From assembly GCF_001904655.1 (NCBI RefSeq), contig NZ_MRCC01000012.1, positions 118,932 through 182,931 of the forward strand: a DNA stretch of 64,000 nt, in the 5' to 3' direction. The position numbers were made by a program, and so were the translations under genes. The DNA is from Chroogloeocystis siderophila 5.2 s.c.1. Its GTDB lineage: Bacteria > Cyanobacteriota > Cyanobacteriia > Cyanobacteriales > Chroococcidiopsidaceae. Below, piece by piece: positions 43,578 to 54,054 of this stretch. Each line of letters begins with the position of its first letter. Position 1 is the first letter of the stretch. The notes under the pieces were generated by a model. It was not told the DNA's origin, did no database searches, and saw nothing but the letters and a program-made list of their open reading frames with translations.

Positions 43578-44102
43578 CAGTGGCTTCTCCTATTTCATAT
43601 TAATACTTCACCTACTTATGACGCACGCAATCTCAGCATTTTCATCAGAACCAAGACTTGGGAACTTCCCTTTATTCTCCCCATCGGGGAACGCAACCGT
43701 CCCCAAACCCTTTGCAAACAAGTGGCTACTCATGACGCAGTAATTGTTCGGGGTGGCTGTTGCGTAAATCCTGACACTTATAGGTTATTCATCGCAATTA
43801 ATAATATGTAAATTGTAATTCTTTGCATCACTATACTGCGTGGAGAATTAAGTTATTTAATTGTAAAGTATTCAATAAAAACAAACATACAGATATTGAA
43901 ATGTTAACAGCGATCGCTTAGAGTTCATGCACAGCCAGTGTAACTAAGACAAACTTATATACTAGAACTTAGGACAAACACAAGACTTTAAGATTGACAG
44001 ATAATCTTCCCGCAAGCGGAAACCAAAAAAAAGACTTGCATTGATTGCGGAGTCGAGTTGAGAATAAGTTAGAGTAACGCGCACGCTTTGAGGAGACCTG
44101 CG
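43578..44102. other. gene-free stretch upstream of lpdA
   Basis: No gene or tRNA was recognised. It contains a short hairpin CCCCATCGGGG (43680-43690), AT-rich sequence, a possible -35 TTGACA at 43994-43999, a CCGCAAGCGG hairpin and, just before lpdA, the ribosome-binding site GAGGAG. Confidence 0.5.
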
Positions 44103-45533
44103 GTGAGTCAGGAAGCATTTGATTACGATTTAGTCATTATTGGCGCTGGAGTCGGCGGACATGGTGCGGCTTTACACGCGGTCAGTTGTGGATTGAAAAC
44201 CGCCATTGTCGAAGCAGCGGATATGGGTGGAACCTGCGTCAATCGGGGTTGTATTCCTTCAAAAGCACTACTTGCTGCTGCTGGTCGCGTGCGAGAATTA
44301 CGCAATGCGCATCATCTCAAAGCTTTGGGAATTCATGTTGGGGATGTGGCGTTTGACCGCGCAGCGATCGCGGATCATGCAAATAACTTAGTCAGCAAGA
44401 TTCAAGGTGATTTGACAAATAGCCTCAAACGTCTCGGTGTTGAGATCATTCGCGGTTGGGGTAAAGTCGCCGGACAGCAAAAAGTTGCGATCGCTACTGA
44501 CAACGGCGAAAAAACTGTTACAGCCAAAGATATTATTCTTTCGCCTGGTTCTGTCCCATTTGTTCCACCAGGAATTGAAGTAGACGGCAAAACAGTCTTT
44601 ACAAGCGACCAAGGTGTCAAGTTAGAATCACTTCCGGATTGGGTGGCAATTATTGGTAGCGGCTATATTGGGCTAGAATTTTCTGATGTGTACTCAGCGC
44701 TAGGGTGTGAAATTACAATGATTGAAGCCCTAGACCAACTGATGCCAGGATTTGACCGCGATATTGCCAAATTAGCTGAACGGATATTAATTACACCCCG
44801 CGATATCGAAACGTATGTGGGAATTTACGCAAAGCGCGTCATTCCTGGTTCTCCTGTCGTCATTGAACTTGCAGACTTCAAAACGAAAGAAGACGTGGAT
44901 ATCATTGAGGTTGATGCTTGCTTGGTAGCTACCGGACGCATCCCAGTCACGCAAAACCTTGGGTTAGATTCGGTGGGTGTCGAACTTGATCGCCGCAACT
45001 TTATTCCTGTAGACGATCGCATGGCAGTTTTATCTGCGGGTGAACCCACACCACATTTATGGGCAATTGGCGACGCGAACGGCAAAATGATGTTAGCGCA
45101 CGCGGCTTCTGCACAAGGTATCGTCGCCGTTGAAAATATCTGCGGAAGACACCAAGAAATCGACTATCGCAGTATCCCCGCCGCCGCGTTTACGCACCCT
45201 GAAATTAGCTACGTAGGAATGACCGAAACTGCGGCGAAAGATATGGGTAAAGAACAAGGATTTGAAGTGAGTGCAGTTCGTACATACTTCAAAGGGAATT
45301 CTAAAGCCCTCGCAGAAGGTGAAGCTGACGGTATCGCAAAGGTCGTGTATCGTAAAGATACGGGCGAAGTCCTCGGCGTTCATATCATCGGAATGCACGC
45401 CTCAGATTTAATTCACGAAGCTTCCGCCGCGATCGCTAACCGTCAATCTGTTTATTCTTTAGCACATCTCGTCCACGCCCACCCCACACTTTCAGAAGTG
45501 CTGGATGAAGCATATAAGCGTGCCATTGCTTGA
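44103..45533 (+). CDS. lpdA: dihydrolipoyl dehydrogenase (E3)
   Basis: 476 aa from the GTG at 44103, which has GAGGAG 8 nt upstream (a TTG at 44088 is in frame but its five extra residues do not belong). FAD motif [18 protein letters not shown], redox disulfide [19 protein letters not shown] motif [15 protein letters not shown], and the C-terminal His-Glu of [12 protein letters not shown] are intact. It reoxidises lipoamide for pyruvate and glycine decarboxylation complexes. Confidence 0.95.
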   Translation: MSQEAFDYDLVIIGAGVGGHGAALHAVSCGLKTAIVEAADMGGTCVNRGCIPSKALLAAAGRVRELRNAHHLKALGIHVGDVAFDRAAIADHANNLVSKIQGDLTNSLKRLGVEIIRGWGKVAGQQKVAIATDNGEKTVTAKDIILSPGSVPFVPPGIEVDGKTVFTSDQGVKLESLPDWVAIIGSGYIGLEFSDVYSALGCEITMIEALDQLMPGFDRDIAKLAERILITPRDIETYVGIYAKRVIPGSPVVIELADFKTKEDVDIIEVDACLVATGRIPVTQNLGLDSVGVELDRRNFIPVDDRMAVLSAGEPTPHLWAIGDANGKMMLAHAASAQGIVAVENICGRHQEIDYRSIPAAAFTHPEISYVGMTETAAKDMGKEQGFEVSAVRTYFKGNSKALAEGEADGIAKVVYRKDTGEVLGVHIIGMHASDLIHEASAAIANRQSVYSLAHLVHAHPTLSEVLDEAYKRAIA

Positions 45534-45633
45534 GTAAAATGCGAATCGGTAATAGGTAATGGGTGATTCTTAGTTAAGTATTTTTCTAATGACCAGTTAC
45601 CTATTACTAATGACCTGTTACCAATTACCTAAT

Positions 45634-46518
45634 ATGCAAATTCGTCGTCGTCCACCTAATCCATCAGTTGATGTGAAAAGCTTGCGCTATCAAGTTGCTA
45701 TTCCTGATGCTGAGCCACAAAATATCTTAGAAAAAATTGTCTGGCATAAAGAAACTGAAGTCGAGCAACTGCGTGAAAAGCTTCCTTTAGTCGAACTTCA
45801 GCGTAAAGCCCTTGCTGCACCACCAACACGTGATTTTATTGGTGCGTTGCGTCAAGGAAAAACAACACCTGCACTCATTGCCGAGGTAAAAAAAGCTTCA
45901 CCAAGTAAGGGCGTCTTTCGCGAAGATTTTGACCCTGTGGCGATCGCGCAATCTTATGCCCAAGGTGGTGCTAGCTGTCTTTCAGTACTGACTGATGAAA
46001 AGTTCTTTCAAGGCAGTTTTAACAATCTTGCCTTAATTCGCGCTGCGGTAGATTTACCACTTTTGTGCAAAGACTTCATTATCTACCCGTATCAAATGTA
46101 TATGGCGCGTATTCGGGGTGCGGATGCCGTGCTGTTGATTGCCGCAATTCTGAGCGATCAAGATTTACAATACTTTGTTAAAATTGCAACTGCTTTAAAA
46201 ATGGCAGTATTAGTCGAAGTTCACACCTTAGAGGAACTTGACCGCGTTTTGGCAATTGATGGTATCCGATTAATTGGTATAAATAATCGCGATTTAGAAG
46301 ATTTTACCGTAGATTTACAGACAACTTGTGCATTGCTAGAAGCACGCGGCGAAGAATTGCGATCGCGGAATATCTTAGCCGTCAGCGAGTCAGGATTGCA
46401 TACACCCGCAGATCTACAAGTTGTCGCTTGTGCAGGTGCAGCAGCGGTGCTCATTGGCGAATCTTTGGTAAAGCAAAGCGATCCGCAAGCGGCGATCACC
46501 ACTCTATTTACTATCTAG
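45634..46518 (+). CDS. trpC: indole-3-glycerol-phosphate synthase
   Basis: 294 aa from ATG 45634. The longer in-frame start at 45589 runs through a repetitive intergenic sequence (several TTACCTATTAC-like units) and is unlikely. TIM-barrel motifs are intact: [15 protein letters not shown] (catalytic Lys), [43 protein letters not shown], and [13 protein letters not shown]. The N-terminal extension [14 protein letters not shown] is usual in cyanobacteria. It ring-closes CdRP in tryptophan synthesis. Confidence 0.95.
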   Translation: MQIRRRPPNPSVDVKSLRYQVAIPDAEPQNILEKIVWHKETEVEQLREKLPLVELQRKALAAPPTRDFIGALRQGKTTPALIAEVKKASPSKGVFREDFDPVAIAQSYAQGGASCLSVLTDEKFFQGSFNNLALIRAAVDLPLLCKDFIIYPYQMYMARIRGADAVLLIAAILSDQDLQYFVKIATALKMAVLVEVHTLEELDRVLAIDGIRLIGINNRDLEDFTVDLQTTCALLEARGEELRSRNILAVSESGLHTPADLQVVACAGAAAVLIGESLVKQSDPQAAITTLFTI

Positions 46519-46587
46519 TCATTAATGGCGCTCTGAATCTGGAGCAAAATTCAGTAACAAGAGCGCCTGCAATTAAGTCAATTTTTT

Positions 46588-46809
46588 ATGCAGACAATTC
46601 CCCTTCCCTCTCCGATTCACTACGAACTCTTGTTGCAGTTATTAGAACAACAAACACTATCCGCAGCAAGTCAAAATCCAACTTTGCGCGAACAGGTGAA
46701 TCAGCTAATCATTACCCTACGTAAAGCCGCCGCGCAACAGAAGCAGCTAGAAGAAAGTTGTCAGCAGTCACAGATTGCAATTGAATCACGGTGGTCACTG
46801 AATCAATAA
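46588..46809 (+). CDS. small DUF5340-like protein
   Basis: 73 aa: LPSPIHYELLLQLLEQQTL, then NPTLREQVNQLIITLRKAAA. It looks like the short helical cyanobacterial DUF5340 family. It starts 69 bp after trpC; a shared transcript is possible. Confidence 0.6.
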   Translation: MQTIPLPSPIHYELLLQLLEQQTLSAASQNPTLREQVNQLIITLRKAAAQQKQLEESCQQSQIAIESRWSLNQ

Positions 46810-46851
46810 ATTAGATGAGGACTTACACAAGAAACGATCTCAAAACTTTTG

Positions 46852-46896
46852 GCGAATAAATTCGCTCCTAAATCAACAAAATCCACCTCTGTAGAC
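46852..46896 (+). repeat. composite stem-loop repeat
   Basis: GCGAATAAATTCGC (46852-46865) and ATCCACCTCTGTAGAC (46881-46896), same order and spacing as 37566-37606. It sits between the convergent DUF5340-like and SRPBCC genes and may act as terminator. Confidence 0.6.
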
Positions 46897-46900
46897 TACT

Positions 46901-47338
46901 TTATTTTTCTGCGCGTGCTTTGAGTGCTTGATTCATCTTTTCAAAACCACTTTTAGTGTTGGTGTCTAAGCTGTTTGCTAAAAAGGGAACGAGTAACCCT
47001 GAAAAAACTTCGCTGTGGATAAATCGAATGCGATCGCGATCTCGCGGCTCAATTTGAAAACAATGTTCGCCAGTAAAAATTCCTGGTACAAGTAACCGTC
47101 CTAACCAACGCAGTTCTCGTTCAGGTTCAGCGACCAAAACTTTAGGGCGAAATGTCATCGGGGTTCCCCCTGGTGGTTGTAGTTGCACTTCTAACCTTGC
47201 TCCTTGCTTTACCTCACCTCTCACAACACGAATAAACGGGTTCCATTGTGGATAGCTATCAAAGTCGGTCAAGATTTTCCAAACTTTGCTAGCCGAAGCA
47301 TTGATTTCAATGTGGGTGTTTAACTGCTTCACAAGCAA
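46901..47338 (-). CDS. SRPBCC (START-like) domain protein
   Basis: 145 aa. THIEINASASKVWKILTDFDSYPQWNPFI is the classic polyketide cyclase/SRPBCC opening, continued by LEVQLQPPGG, ELRWLGRLLVPGIF, GEHCFQIEP and HSEVFSGLLVPFL. It makes a hydrophobic-ligand-binding cavity. The natural ligand is unknown. Cytosolic. Confidence 0.85.
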   Translation of the reverse strand: MLVKQLNTHIEINASASKVWKILTDFDSYPQWNPFIRVVRGEVKQGARLEVQLQPPGGTPMTFRPKVLVAEPERELRWLGRLLVPGIFTGEHCFQIEPRDRDRIRFIHSEVFSGLLVPFLANSLDTNTKSGFEKMNQALKARAEK

Positions 47339-47383
47339 TCTCCTCAGTGAAAATGCGAGCGAATGACTTTGCTGCTAGATTAA

Positions 47384-47430
47384 CAAAGTTTAGATGGTGC
47401 GTAGACCGATTTATTTTCTGCCTAAATGTA
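47384..47430. repeat. short dispersed repeat with GATGGTGCGT core
   Basis: AACAAAGTTTAGATGGTGCG then TAGACCGAT (47384-47425) is closely related to AACAAAGTCCAGATGGTGCG, TGGACTA at 62029-62057. The complement resembles the GTCCACC block of the stem-loop repeats. Confidence 0.5.
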
Positions 47431-47481
47431 TAGTACGTACATCGCATAAATTTTAGGCATTGACTAAAATAAAATCCTACG

Positions 47482-48150
47482 ATGGTGCTTATCAAAAACC
47501 AGACAGTTAGCCCAATCGAAGGGAGAACTAGCGTGTTAGAGCAAGATTTGATACATAGTGATTTAGCGCATCAGTCAGAGCGTTACTTACACGCGATCGC
47601 AACGAATAGCGGTAACGACATATCCCCTTTTGATAATCAAATCGAGCAAAAACAATCGAATCGCATTCATCAGCTGGAACGAGCGTTAGAACAGTCATTG
47701 ACGTATCTAGCAGAATTGCGCAGAAAGTTGAAAACTCAAGCTTTACTCGAAGCACAGCTAGCCGCAGTCGAGGAAATCGCCAACTTACAGAAGCAAGTCA
47801 TCAGCAAATTGCAGCAGCAACAATCGCAAGTGCAATTGCAACAAGAGAAATCACATCAAACTCTGCAGCAAACTGCGATTCTTCAAGAACAAATTATCCA
47901 GCAATCGCAACAGGTTGGCGAGTATGTCGCTGCTGTACATTATTGGAAAGAGCAGTATTTGGCAAGTGTGACGCTGGCGCTCGAACTAAAAGAAGTGATA
48001 GAAAGACTTTTACCAGACCGATTATTTGAACTTAACCATTTATTAACAACGGTGCAATCAATAACACAAAAAACACAAGAAGTTGCATCAACTTTACCTA
48101 CACCTGCAAAGCACGCATCTAAAGTAGATTTACCACCTTTTCTAAAGTAG
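47482..48150 (+). CDS. coiled-coil protein of unknown function
   Basis: 222 aa. Residues about 55-150 form a Gln-rich coiled coil (IHQLERALEQSLTYLAELRRKL, LQKQVISKLQQQQSQVQLQQ, QEQIIQQSQQVGEYV). Residues 150-185 (VAAVHYWKEQYLASVTLALELK) extend it; the ends are disordered. No signal peptide or catalytic motif. Unrecognised family, probably cyanobacterial. Confidence 0.65.
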   Translation: MVLIKNQTVSPIEGRTSVLEQDLIHSDLAHQSERYLHAIATNSGNDISPFDNQIEQKQSNRIHQLERALEQSLTYLAELRRKLKTQALLEAQLAAVEEIANLQKQVISKLQQQQSQVQLQQEKSHQTLQQTAILQEQIIQQSQQVGEYVAAVHYWKEQYLASVTLALELKEVIERLLPDRLFELNHLLTTVQSITQKTQEVASTLPTPAKHASKVDLPPFLK

Positions 48151-48298
48151 CACCCTTCTTTTGCTCCTCTGCACAGTAGCTGTATCCGCGATCGCACTTT
48201 TCCAGGTATAATCAAAAAATTTCCCAAAATCGTACAAGCTATTCAACTTGTGCAATCCTAGAGAAACCCCTAACTCTTCGCACAACAGTAGGACAACA

Positions 48299-49453
48299 AT
48301 GCAAGACAAGCTGATGCTGATGATTCCTGGTCCCACGCCGGTACCAGAGGCGGCGCTACTCGCGTTAGCCAAGCACCCCATTGGTCATCGTACCAGTGAA
48401 TTTAGCAACATTCTGGCAGAGGTGACAGAAAACCTCAAGTGGCTGCACCAAACGCAAAGCGATGTCATGCTGCTGACAACCAGCGGGACAGGTGCAGTCG
48501 AAGCCGGAATGATTAATTTTTTGAGTCCTGGCGATCGCATTTTAGTCGGTTGTAACGGTAAGTTTGGCGAACGCTGGGCGGAAGTGGGTGAAGCTTATAG
48601 CTTGAATGTCGAAAGAATTACTGCTGAGTGGGGACAACCCCTCGATCCTCAGGCGTTTGCAGAAAAACTCGAAGCTGACAAAGAAAAACAAATCAAAGCT
48701 GTCGTCGTTACCCACAGCGAAACATCAACAGGCGTACTTAATGACCTAGAAACAATTAACCGCCATGTTAAAAATCATGGTGAAGCGCTGATTATTGTAG
48801 ATGCAGTCACAAGCCTTGGTGCAGTTAATGTGCCAATGGATGCTTGGGGTTTAGACGTTGTTGGTTCTGGTTCGCAAAAAGGTTATATGATTCCCCCAGG
48901 GTTGGGAATTGTTGCGGTTAGCCCGAAAGCTTGGGAAGCCTACAAAACTGCGAAACTACCCCGCTACTACCTCGATTTAGGTAAATATCGCAAAGCAACT
49001 GCGAAAAACACAACTCCGTTTACACCACCCGTTAATATGATCTTTGCTTTACACGCTACACTGCGGATGATGAAGCAAGAAGGATTAGACGGCATCTTCA
49101 CCCGCCATCAACGATTGATGCAGGCAACACGTGCGGGAATTAAAGGCTTAAATCTACCTTTGTTTGTGAGTGATGATTGTGGAAGTCCTGCCATTACTGC
49201 GGTAGCACCCGCAGGAATTGCAGCGGATCAGGTGCGTGCGATTATGAAAAAGCATTTTGATATTGCTTTAGCTGGCGGACAAGATCACCTCAGTAATAAA
49301 ATCTTCCGTATCGGGCATTTAGGCTTTGTCAGCGATCGCGATATTCTCAGTGCGATTTCAGCACTCGAAGTTGTCATGCACGAACTTGGTTATGAAAACT
49401 TTACGCCTGGTGCAGGTGTGGCTGCGGCTGCAAGAGTTTTTGCTCAATCGTAG
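48299..49453 (+). CDS. class V aminotransferase (alanine/serine-glyoxylate type)
   Basis: 384 aa from the ATG at 48299; the in-frame start at 48248 adds a non-family leader. MIPGPTPVPEAALLALA, HRTSEF, TSGTGAVEAGM, VDAVTSLGAV and the PLP Lys in VGSGSQKGYM identify it. Homologues are annotated as alanine-glyoxylate aminotransferase or the soluble hydrogenase 42-kDa subunit. In cyanobacteria it fits photorespiratory glyoxylate removal to glycine. Confidence 0.9.
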   Translation: MQDKLMLMIPGPTPVPEAALLALAKHPIGHRTSEFSNILAEVTENLKWLHQTQSDVMLLTTSGTGAVEAGMINFLSPGDRILVGCNGKFGERWAEVGEAYSLNVERITAEWGQPLDPQAFAEKLEADKEKQIKAVVVTHSETSTGVLNDLETINRHVKNHGEALIIVDAVTSLGAVNVPMDAWGLDVVGSGSQKGYMIPPGLGIVAVSPKAWEAYKTAKLPRYYLDLGKYRKATAKNTTPFTPPVNMIFALHATLRMMKQEGLDGIFTRHQRLMQATRAGIKGLNLPLFVSDDCGSPAITAVAPAGIAADQVRAIMKKHFDIALAGGQDHLSNKIFRIGHLGFVSDRDILSAISALEVVMHELGYENFTPGAGVAAAARVFAQS

Positions 49454-49475
49454 AATAAACCTCCTGCATGAATGT

Positions 49476-49560
49476 GTGAACTTATTGATAAAAGTCTTGC
49501 TTCAGTGTACTTTCGTACACTTTGCTTGAGTAGCCCCTGACTGAAGTCAGAGGGCGTTTG
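49476..49560 (+). repeat. stem-loop repeat with two hairpins
   Basis: GTGAACTTATTGATAAAAG is followed by the hairpin AGTGTAC TTTC GTACACT and by GCCCCTGACT GA AGTCAGAGGGC (49532-49555), a long stem. The same TAGCCCC and GACTTCAGTC block ends the copy at 35884. It lies directly after the aminotransferase gene. Confidence 0.6.
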
Positions 49561-49606
49561 TGATTCATGCAAGAAGTCTAATGAAGTGCTAAAGGCATGG
49601 CAATTT

Positions 49607-49636
49607 AAAATCAAAAGAGCGGGTAATACCCGCTCT
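49607..49636 (-). terminator. rho-independent terminator of the DUF2949 gene
   Basis: AGAGCGGGTA (49616-49625) and TACCCGCTCT (49627-49636) form a 10-bp stem; on the minus strand it is followed by TTTTGATTTT, so it ends leftward transcription from the DUF2949 gene. Confidence 0.6.
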
Positions 49637-49748
49637 ATGTATTGCCAATACATTGTTCTGTCTCCTTTCACTATTATTGCCTACGCACAACTTGCGTGTC
49701 TAGACATATTTGAACTAGCATTTGGCGATTTGTCATATTTGCGCGTTC

Positions 49749-49994
49749 CTATACTACTGCGCTTTCCAACCAATCGTAGATTTGGTTAAGTTGGTCTAAC
49801 GTAACCAAGCCATACTGCCACAAAATCATAGGTAACGGACCTGGATCTTGTTCGCGATGGCGTAATGCGACATCAATCGAAGCAGCGGATATCGATAAAT
49901 CTTTTTGAAGAAAGTCAATGAATTTAGAGTAGTTTGCTGGTGACATTGTTTCACCTTCCGTTGTAAATAAGTTTAAGTTTGAGTTATTCGTCAT
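49749..49994 (-). CDS. DUF2949 protein
   Basis: 81 aa. The C-terminal half VALRHREQDPGPLPMILWQYGLVTLDQL is the DUF2949 hallmark. Small soluble helical cyanobacterial protein of unknown function. Confidence 0.85.
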   Translation of the reverse strand: MTNNSNLNLFTTEGETMSPANYSKFIDFLQKDLSISAASIDVALRHREQDPGPLPMILWQYGLVTLDQLNQIYDWLESAVV

Positions 49995-50499
49995 ACGATC
50001 AGCTAGTACTGACTAGCCAGTTTTTTCTGTCCTGATACCACTGGTAACTTGCTAACTCTACTTGACGGTGAAACTGACTTTTATGAGTTTCCCTGACATA
50101 TGAAGAGTACAAATAACGACATGGAATAGAATTTTAGCGCAACTTGCTAATTTTCGTAGTTTGCTCCAGAAAAAACAAAATTTATTAGAACTATTTTTAC
50201 TTTAGTGCAGCAATATTGTTCACCTATTACAAGGAGGATATTAGCTACAGGATTTTATTCTCCCAAAAGACTGAGCAGGGCTTGACTCGTGCGAATTTAA
50301 TATTTTTTGAATTGTAACGCTCTACACAATAAGAATGATCGCCGCAATAATTTTATTTTTCTATCAAATCTATCAAATATAGCAGGAGTCGGAGGTCAGA
50401 GGTCAGACATCAGTTGACAGTGAACAGAGTGTGGAAAGACTTTGTCAACTGTCAACTAGCAACTTAGCGTGCTAGATGTCCTAACTTTATTGACTAGGG
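49995..50499. other. gap with dispersed low-complexity repeat
   Basis: No gene is recognised. The right part has a GTCAGAGGTCAGACATCAG run and an inverted repeat AGTTGACAG (50412-50420) with CTGTCAACT (50449-50457), typical short repeats of cyanobacterial intergenic DNA. A T-rich tract with one AGGAGGATATTAG lies around 50233. Confidence 0.5.
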
Positions 50500-51105
50500 C
50501 TATATTACCCTACTCAACCTCAAATCACTACAATTTTTCTGGGGGATTTCCCCCTTTATTGCAAACGATGTGGTAAAAGAAAGTTGCTTGTTTAGAGTTT
50601 GCGAGTCTAAAAATCGAATATCGAGGCGATCGCCGACGCGAATTCCGAGTTCAGCGGCGCGTCCCCCACGCAGTTCTATGACTTGGTTGACGGGTGTTTC
50701 GGGACCATACGTCGGACAGGGTTCAGCTTGACAAGGTGGTACAGCGGGTGCGATCGCTTTCACGCGTCCATTTTCTAAAAAAATCATATCAAGCGGAAAT
50801 CGCACATTTTTCATCCAAAAACCGACAGGGCGCGCCGGTTCAAAGACAAACAGCATTCCGCGATCGTCGGCTATGGTGTCGCGATACATCAAGCCAGTGG
50901 CTTGTTCTTGAGGTGTCCGCGCTACTTCCAGATTAATTTTACGTCCTGCAATCGTTACTGTAGCAGTTATAGGAAGATTTTGACCAACATTCACAGATTG
51001 TTGCGCCAGAGGTGTTACTGTTGGCGATACTGCGGGCGTTGGCGTTGCACAACCCAGCATCATAGTTCCTAAAATGATTCCAAGGACAGCAGAACCACGA
51101 CTCAC
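50500..51105 (-). CDS. DUF192 lipoprotein
   Basis: 201 aa. A signal with a lipobox (MMLGCATP, Cys at about 19) suggests a membrane-attached lipoprotein. The DUF192 domain is seen in EVARTPQEQATGLMYRDTIADDRGMLFVF, then FWMKNVRFPLDMIFL, PPCQAEPCPTYGP and VIELRGGRAAELGI. The family has no proven function; some members act in protein quality or metal contexts. Confidence 0.85.
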   Translation of the reverse strand: MSRGSAVLGIILGTMMLGCATPTPAVSPTVTPLAQQSVNVGQNLPITATVTIAGRKINLEVARTPQEQATGLMYRDTIADDRGMLFVFEPARPVGFWMKNVRFPLDMIFLENGRVKAIAPAVPPCQAEPCPTYGPETPVNQVIELRGGRAAELGIRVGDRLDIRFLDSQTLNKQLSFTTSFAIKGEIPQKNCSDLRLSRVI

Positions 51106-51172
51106 TATTTAATAACTCCCAGCATTTGCGTTCATAGCTTTTGAGTGGTTCTCCTTCGTCAGAGTTCCCTAA

Positions 51173-51868
51173 TTACGATTCTCGTAAAACATAGCCGACA
51201 CCCCGCACAGTTTGGATTAAGCGTCTGTGACCTTCGTCTTCTATCTTAAGGCGTAAATAACGAATATAAACTTCGATAACATTCGATTCACCCATGAAAT
51301 CATAACCCCAAACATTTTCTAGAATTTGTTCGCGAGTTAGAACTTCACGCGGATGTTCCATCAGATACTTGAGCAGTTCAAACTCTTTCATTGTCAGATC
51401 CAACGCTTTGCCATGACGAATGGCGCGGCGCGTTGCTAAATCTAAGACAAGATCGCCAAAGCGTAATTGTTCGGTTAAGCCTGTTTCTGGTTGTAGATAG
51501 AGGCGCACCATCTGTAAAAATTCTTCAGAGCGGTAAGGTTTGAGAAAATAGTCATCAGCACCCGCTTCTAGACAAGCTACGCGATCGTCAACGGTATCTC
51601 GTGCCATCAAGACTAATACCGGTATGCGCGCGCCTGCTTTGCGTAGATGAGTACATAACTCTAGCCCTGATTCTCCAGCCAGCATTCGGTCTACCACAAT
51701 CAAAGCTGGCTGGATTTCTCGCGAGTATTGCATCCCGCTGTAAACGTCAGGCGCGATCACAGCTTCATAGCCTGATTCTTGTAAGTCAAGGCTCACTTGC
51801 TCTGCCAACGTCTCATCAGTTTCGACTAATAAAACACATGGACTGCGTTCAGCCTCTACCGTACTCAT
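51173..51868 (-). CDS. nblR: OmpR-type response regulator, NblR-like
   Basis: 231 aa. The receiver has an unusual first acidic cluster, VLLVETDETLAEQV (Glu/Thr/Asp instead of DD), and the phospho-Asp in LIVVDRMLAGESG and Lys in FLKPYRSEEF; the winged helix is FELLKYLMEHPREVLTREQI through YIRYLRLKIEDEG and VRGVGYVLRES. The VETDE replacement is typical of NblR, which triggers phycobilisome breakdown under nutrient stress and can work without phosphorylation. The symbol is inferred from pattern. Confidence 0.65.
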   Translation of the reverse strand: MSTVEAERSPCVLLVETDETLAEQVSLDLQESGYEAVIAPDVYSGMQYSREIQPALIVVDRMLAGESGLELCTHLRKAGARIPVLVLMARDTVDDRVACLEAGADDYFLKPYRSEEFLQMVRLYLQPETGLTEQLRFGDLVLDLATRRAIRHGKALDLTMKEFELLKYLMEHPREVLTREQILENVWGYDFMGESNVIEVYIRYLRLKIEDEGHRRLIQTVRGVGYVLRES

Positions 51869-51980
51869 AAGCCGCTATCCAGGAATGAAGGATTGCATTT
51901 GGTCATAGCTCAGTTATCACACAGCGAAACTAAGTATGAACACTTAATTATATTCATATCCTTATAAAAATTGCCCACTT

Positions 51981-52901
51981 TTAAGGCAACTCGACCGAAG
52001 TTGGCTTGGCAATATGCGGTAGCCCCCAACCTAACTTTTCGCGCAAAATCCGAAAGAACTCCGGTGATTGCAGGCGGATAAATCGCGCGGAGTATTGCGA
52101 TCGCCCTAATTGCACCTGATCCTCAGGAAAAACGTAGCAACCAGCATTTCCATCAACCACCATCACTAACCGATCAGTACTCGCACTCGAAATTGTCACA
52201 GTTTCAGTATCAGCAAAGACGAGCGCGCGTGACGCAAGCGAATGCGGACAAATGGGAACTAGCTGTAATACGGGAACTCCTGGTGTTACCACAGGTCCTC
52301 CCGCACTCAATGAATACGCCGTTGAACCAGTGGGAGTTGAGACAATGACACCATCTGCGGCAATATCTACGGGCGCGTGATGTCCCACCGCAATTTCAAA
52401 ATGGCACATACACGTCAAAGGTTCGCGGTGCAGTACCATCTCATTCAAACACAACGCTTCCCAGAGAACTGATTTCCCGCGACGCAAGACCTTAACGGCT
52501 AACATCGCCCGTTCTTCAATCTCATATTTTCCCGCCATGACTTGTTCCATAACTAGCGGTAATTGATTGACATAAGCTTCGGTTAAAAACCCCATGTGTC
52601 CTGTATTTACCGTCAGGATCGGAACGCCACAAGGAGCCACTAAACGGGAAGCAGCTAAAACTGTGCCATCGCCTCCGAGGACAATAGCAAATTTCATTTC
52701 CGCATCAAAACCAGGTGGGGTAAGACCTTCAATCGGTGTATGACACACCGGACTTTCTGGGTTCGAGTAACCCAAAATCCCCCCGATACCAGTTGTTGCA
52801 CAAACTTCCCAACCCGCTGCGATGAGCTTGTCTTTCAGTTCGTTAGCAACACGACCGGCGATCGGCTTAACGTCGTTGTAAATAATGCCCGCTTTCGGCA
52901 C
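51981..52901 (-). CDS. nadK: NAD(+) kinase
   Basis: 306 aa. GGDGT motif in [28 protein letters not shown], the second conserved stretch [23 protein letters not shown], and [10 protein letters not shown] are all present. It phosphorylates NAD to NADP using ATP. Cyanobacteria usually have two NadK paralogues; this is the longer group with the ICPHSL loop. Confidence 0.95.
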   Translation of the reverse strand: MPKAGIIYNDVKPIAGRVANELKDKLIAAGWEVCATTGIGGILGYSNPESPVCHTPIEGLTPPGFDAEMKFAIVLGGDGTVLAASRLVAPCGVPILTVNTGHMGFLTEAYVNQLPLVMEQVMAGKYEIEERAMLAVKVLRRGKSVLWEALCLNEMVLHREPLTCMCHFEIAVGHHAPVDIAADGVIVSTPTGSTAYSLSAGGPVVTPGVPVLQLVPICPHSLASRALVFADTETVTISSASTDRLVMVVDGNAGCYVFPEDQVQLGRSQYSARFIRLQSPEFFRILREKLGWGLPHIAKPTSVELP

Positions 52902-53073
52902 GCTACAAGTCCAGATTTCCGCAATGCTTACTATTAGCTAGATCCTTGCACATTTTTGCTCAAGAGGCGAGGGTTTCTTGAAGAGAGTTATGGATGTTGA
53001 GTTGTGAAGTACTGAGCTAAGAAAATACTTAAATTCAAAACTCACGCACTAGCCACTATTCACTCGCTCCTCT

Positions 53074-54054
53074 CTAACTCTTAAACGGCGTTTTCTTGGA
53101 AGTTTGCTTCTTTTTTGTTTTTGTTTTTTCGTAATCGAGTTCTCGTAACTTCTTCAAAATTCTGGCAAAGTACTCTTGCATATAGCTTTCCAAGGTTGTG
53201 GTTTCTGTTGGATCTAACCCAAAAACTTGATAAACCTCATCCATAGGAGCATCCAAAGGTTTGCCATTTGCTAAGACTTCGGTAAACGCTAAGCGATCAG
53301 CAACGTTCCAACCCCATTGGAAAAAGCGGAGTACTCGGCGCATTGTCCGTAACAAGTTGATTGGCATTCGCGTAATGCGTGCTTCTTTGCCAGATAGTCG
53401 TTCGCATAAACTAATAATTTCTTCCGCACTCCAAGTACGAGTCCCCACTACCGGAAAAGTTTGTTTTTCTGTTTCGGGAACGGATAGGGCGCGAACCGCG
53501 AATTTAGCAATATCTTGCGTATCCATGTAGGCGATCGGTGAAGATTCGCCGGTAATCCATACGGCTTGTCCTTCCAAAATCGGAATTGCGTATTGCCCAA
53601 TCAACCCCTGCATAAAGCCACAGAGTTGCAAAATAGTGTAGTTTAAGTCGGCTTCGGCTAAAAAGAGCTCAGTACATCGCTTGATTTCCATAAGTGGGAC
53701 ATCAGGATGCTTGTCCGCGTCTATCAGCGAGAAGAATACATAACGTTCGACACCAGCGGCTTTAGCCGCTTGAATGAGCGCGACTTTCCCGTCCCAATCG
53801 ACTTGTTTGATACTCAGCGAGTCTGTAGCGCGAGCCGTAGCTGCATCGATAATCGCTGTTATTCCTGTAAGCGCCGGAGGTAAGGTATCTGGATAACACA
53901 AATTACCAGCTACCAGTTCAGCACCCCATTCTTTTAAAAAAGTGGCTTTCTTAGGATTTCTTACAAGACAGCGTACCTTATACCCCTCATCGAGAGCACG
54001 GCGAACTACTTGTCTTCCCAAGGTGCCAGTAGCACCGACAACTAATATAGTCAT
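53074..54054 (-). CDS. ycf39: Ycf39/HCF244-type photosystem II assembly factor
   Basis: 326 aa atypical SDR. The NADP motif VVGATGTLGRQVVRRAL, PKKATFLKEWGAELV, DAATARATDSLSI, GVERYVFFSL, and YMDTQDIAKFAVRAL are diagnostic of Ycf39. It attaches chlorophyll-handling partners to PSII reaction centres. The Lys-rich tail (KKKQTSKKT) is common in this group. petM lies upstream on the same strand (193 bp). Confidence 0.9.
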   Translation of the reverse strand: MTILVVGATGTLGRQVVRRALDEGYKVRCLVRNPKKATFLKEWGAELVAGNLCYPDTLPPALTGITAIIDAATARATDSLSIKQVDWDGKVALIQAAKAAGVERYVFFSLIDADKHPDVPLMEIKRCTELFLAEADLNYTILQLCGFMQGLIGQYAIPILEGQAVWITGESSPIAYMDTQDIAKFAVRALSVPETEKQTFPVVGTRTWSAEEIISLCERLSGKEARITRMPINLLRTMRRVLRFFQWGWNVADRLAFTEVLANGKPLDAPMDEVYQVFGLDPTETTTLESYMQEYFARILKKLRELDYEKTKTKKKQTSKKTPFKS

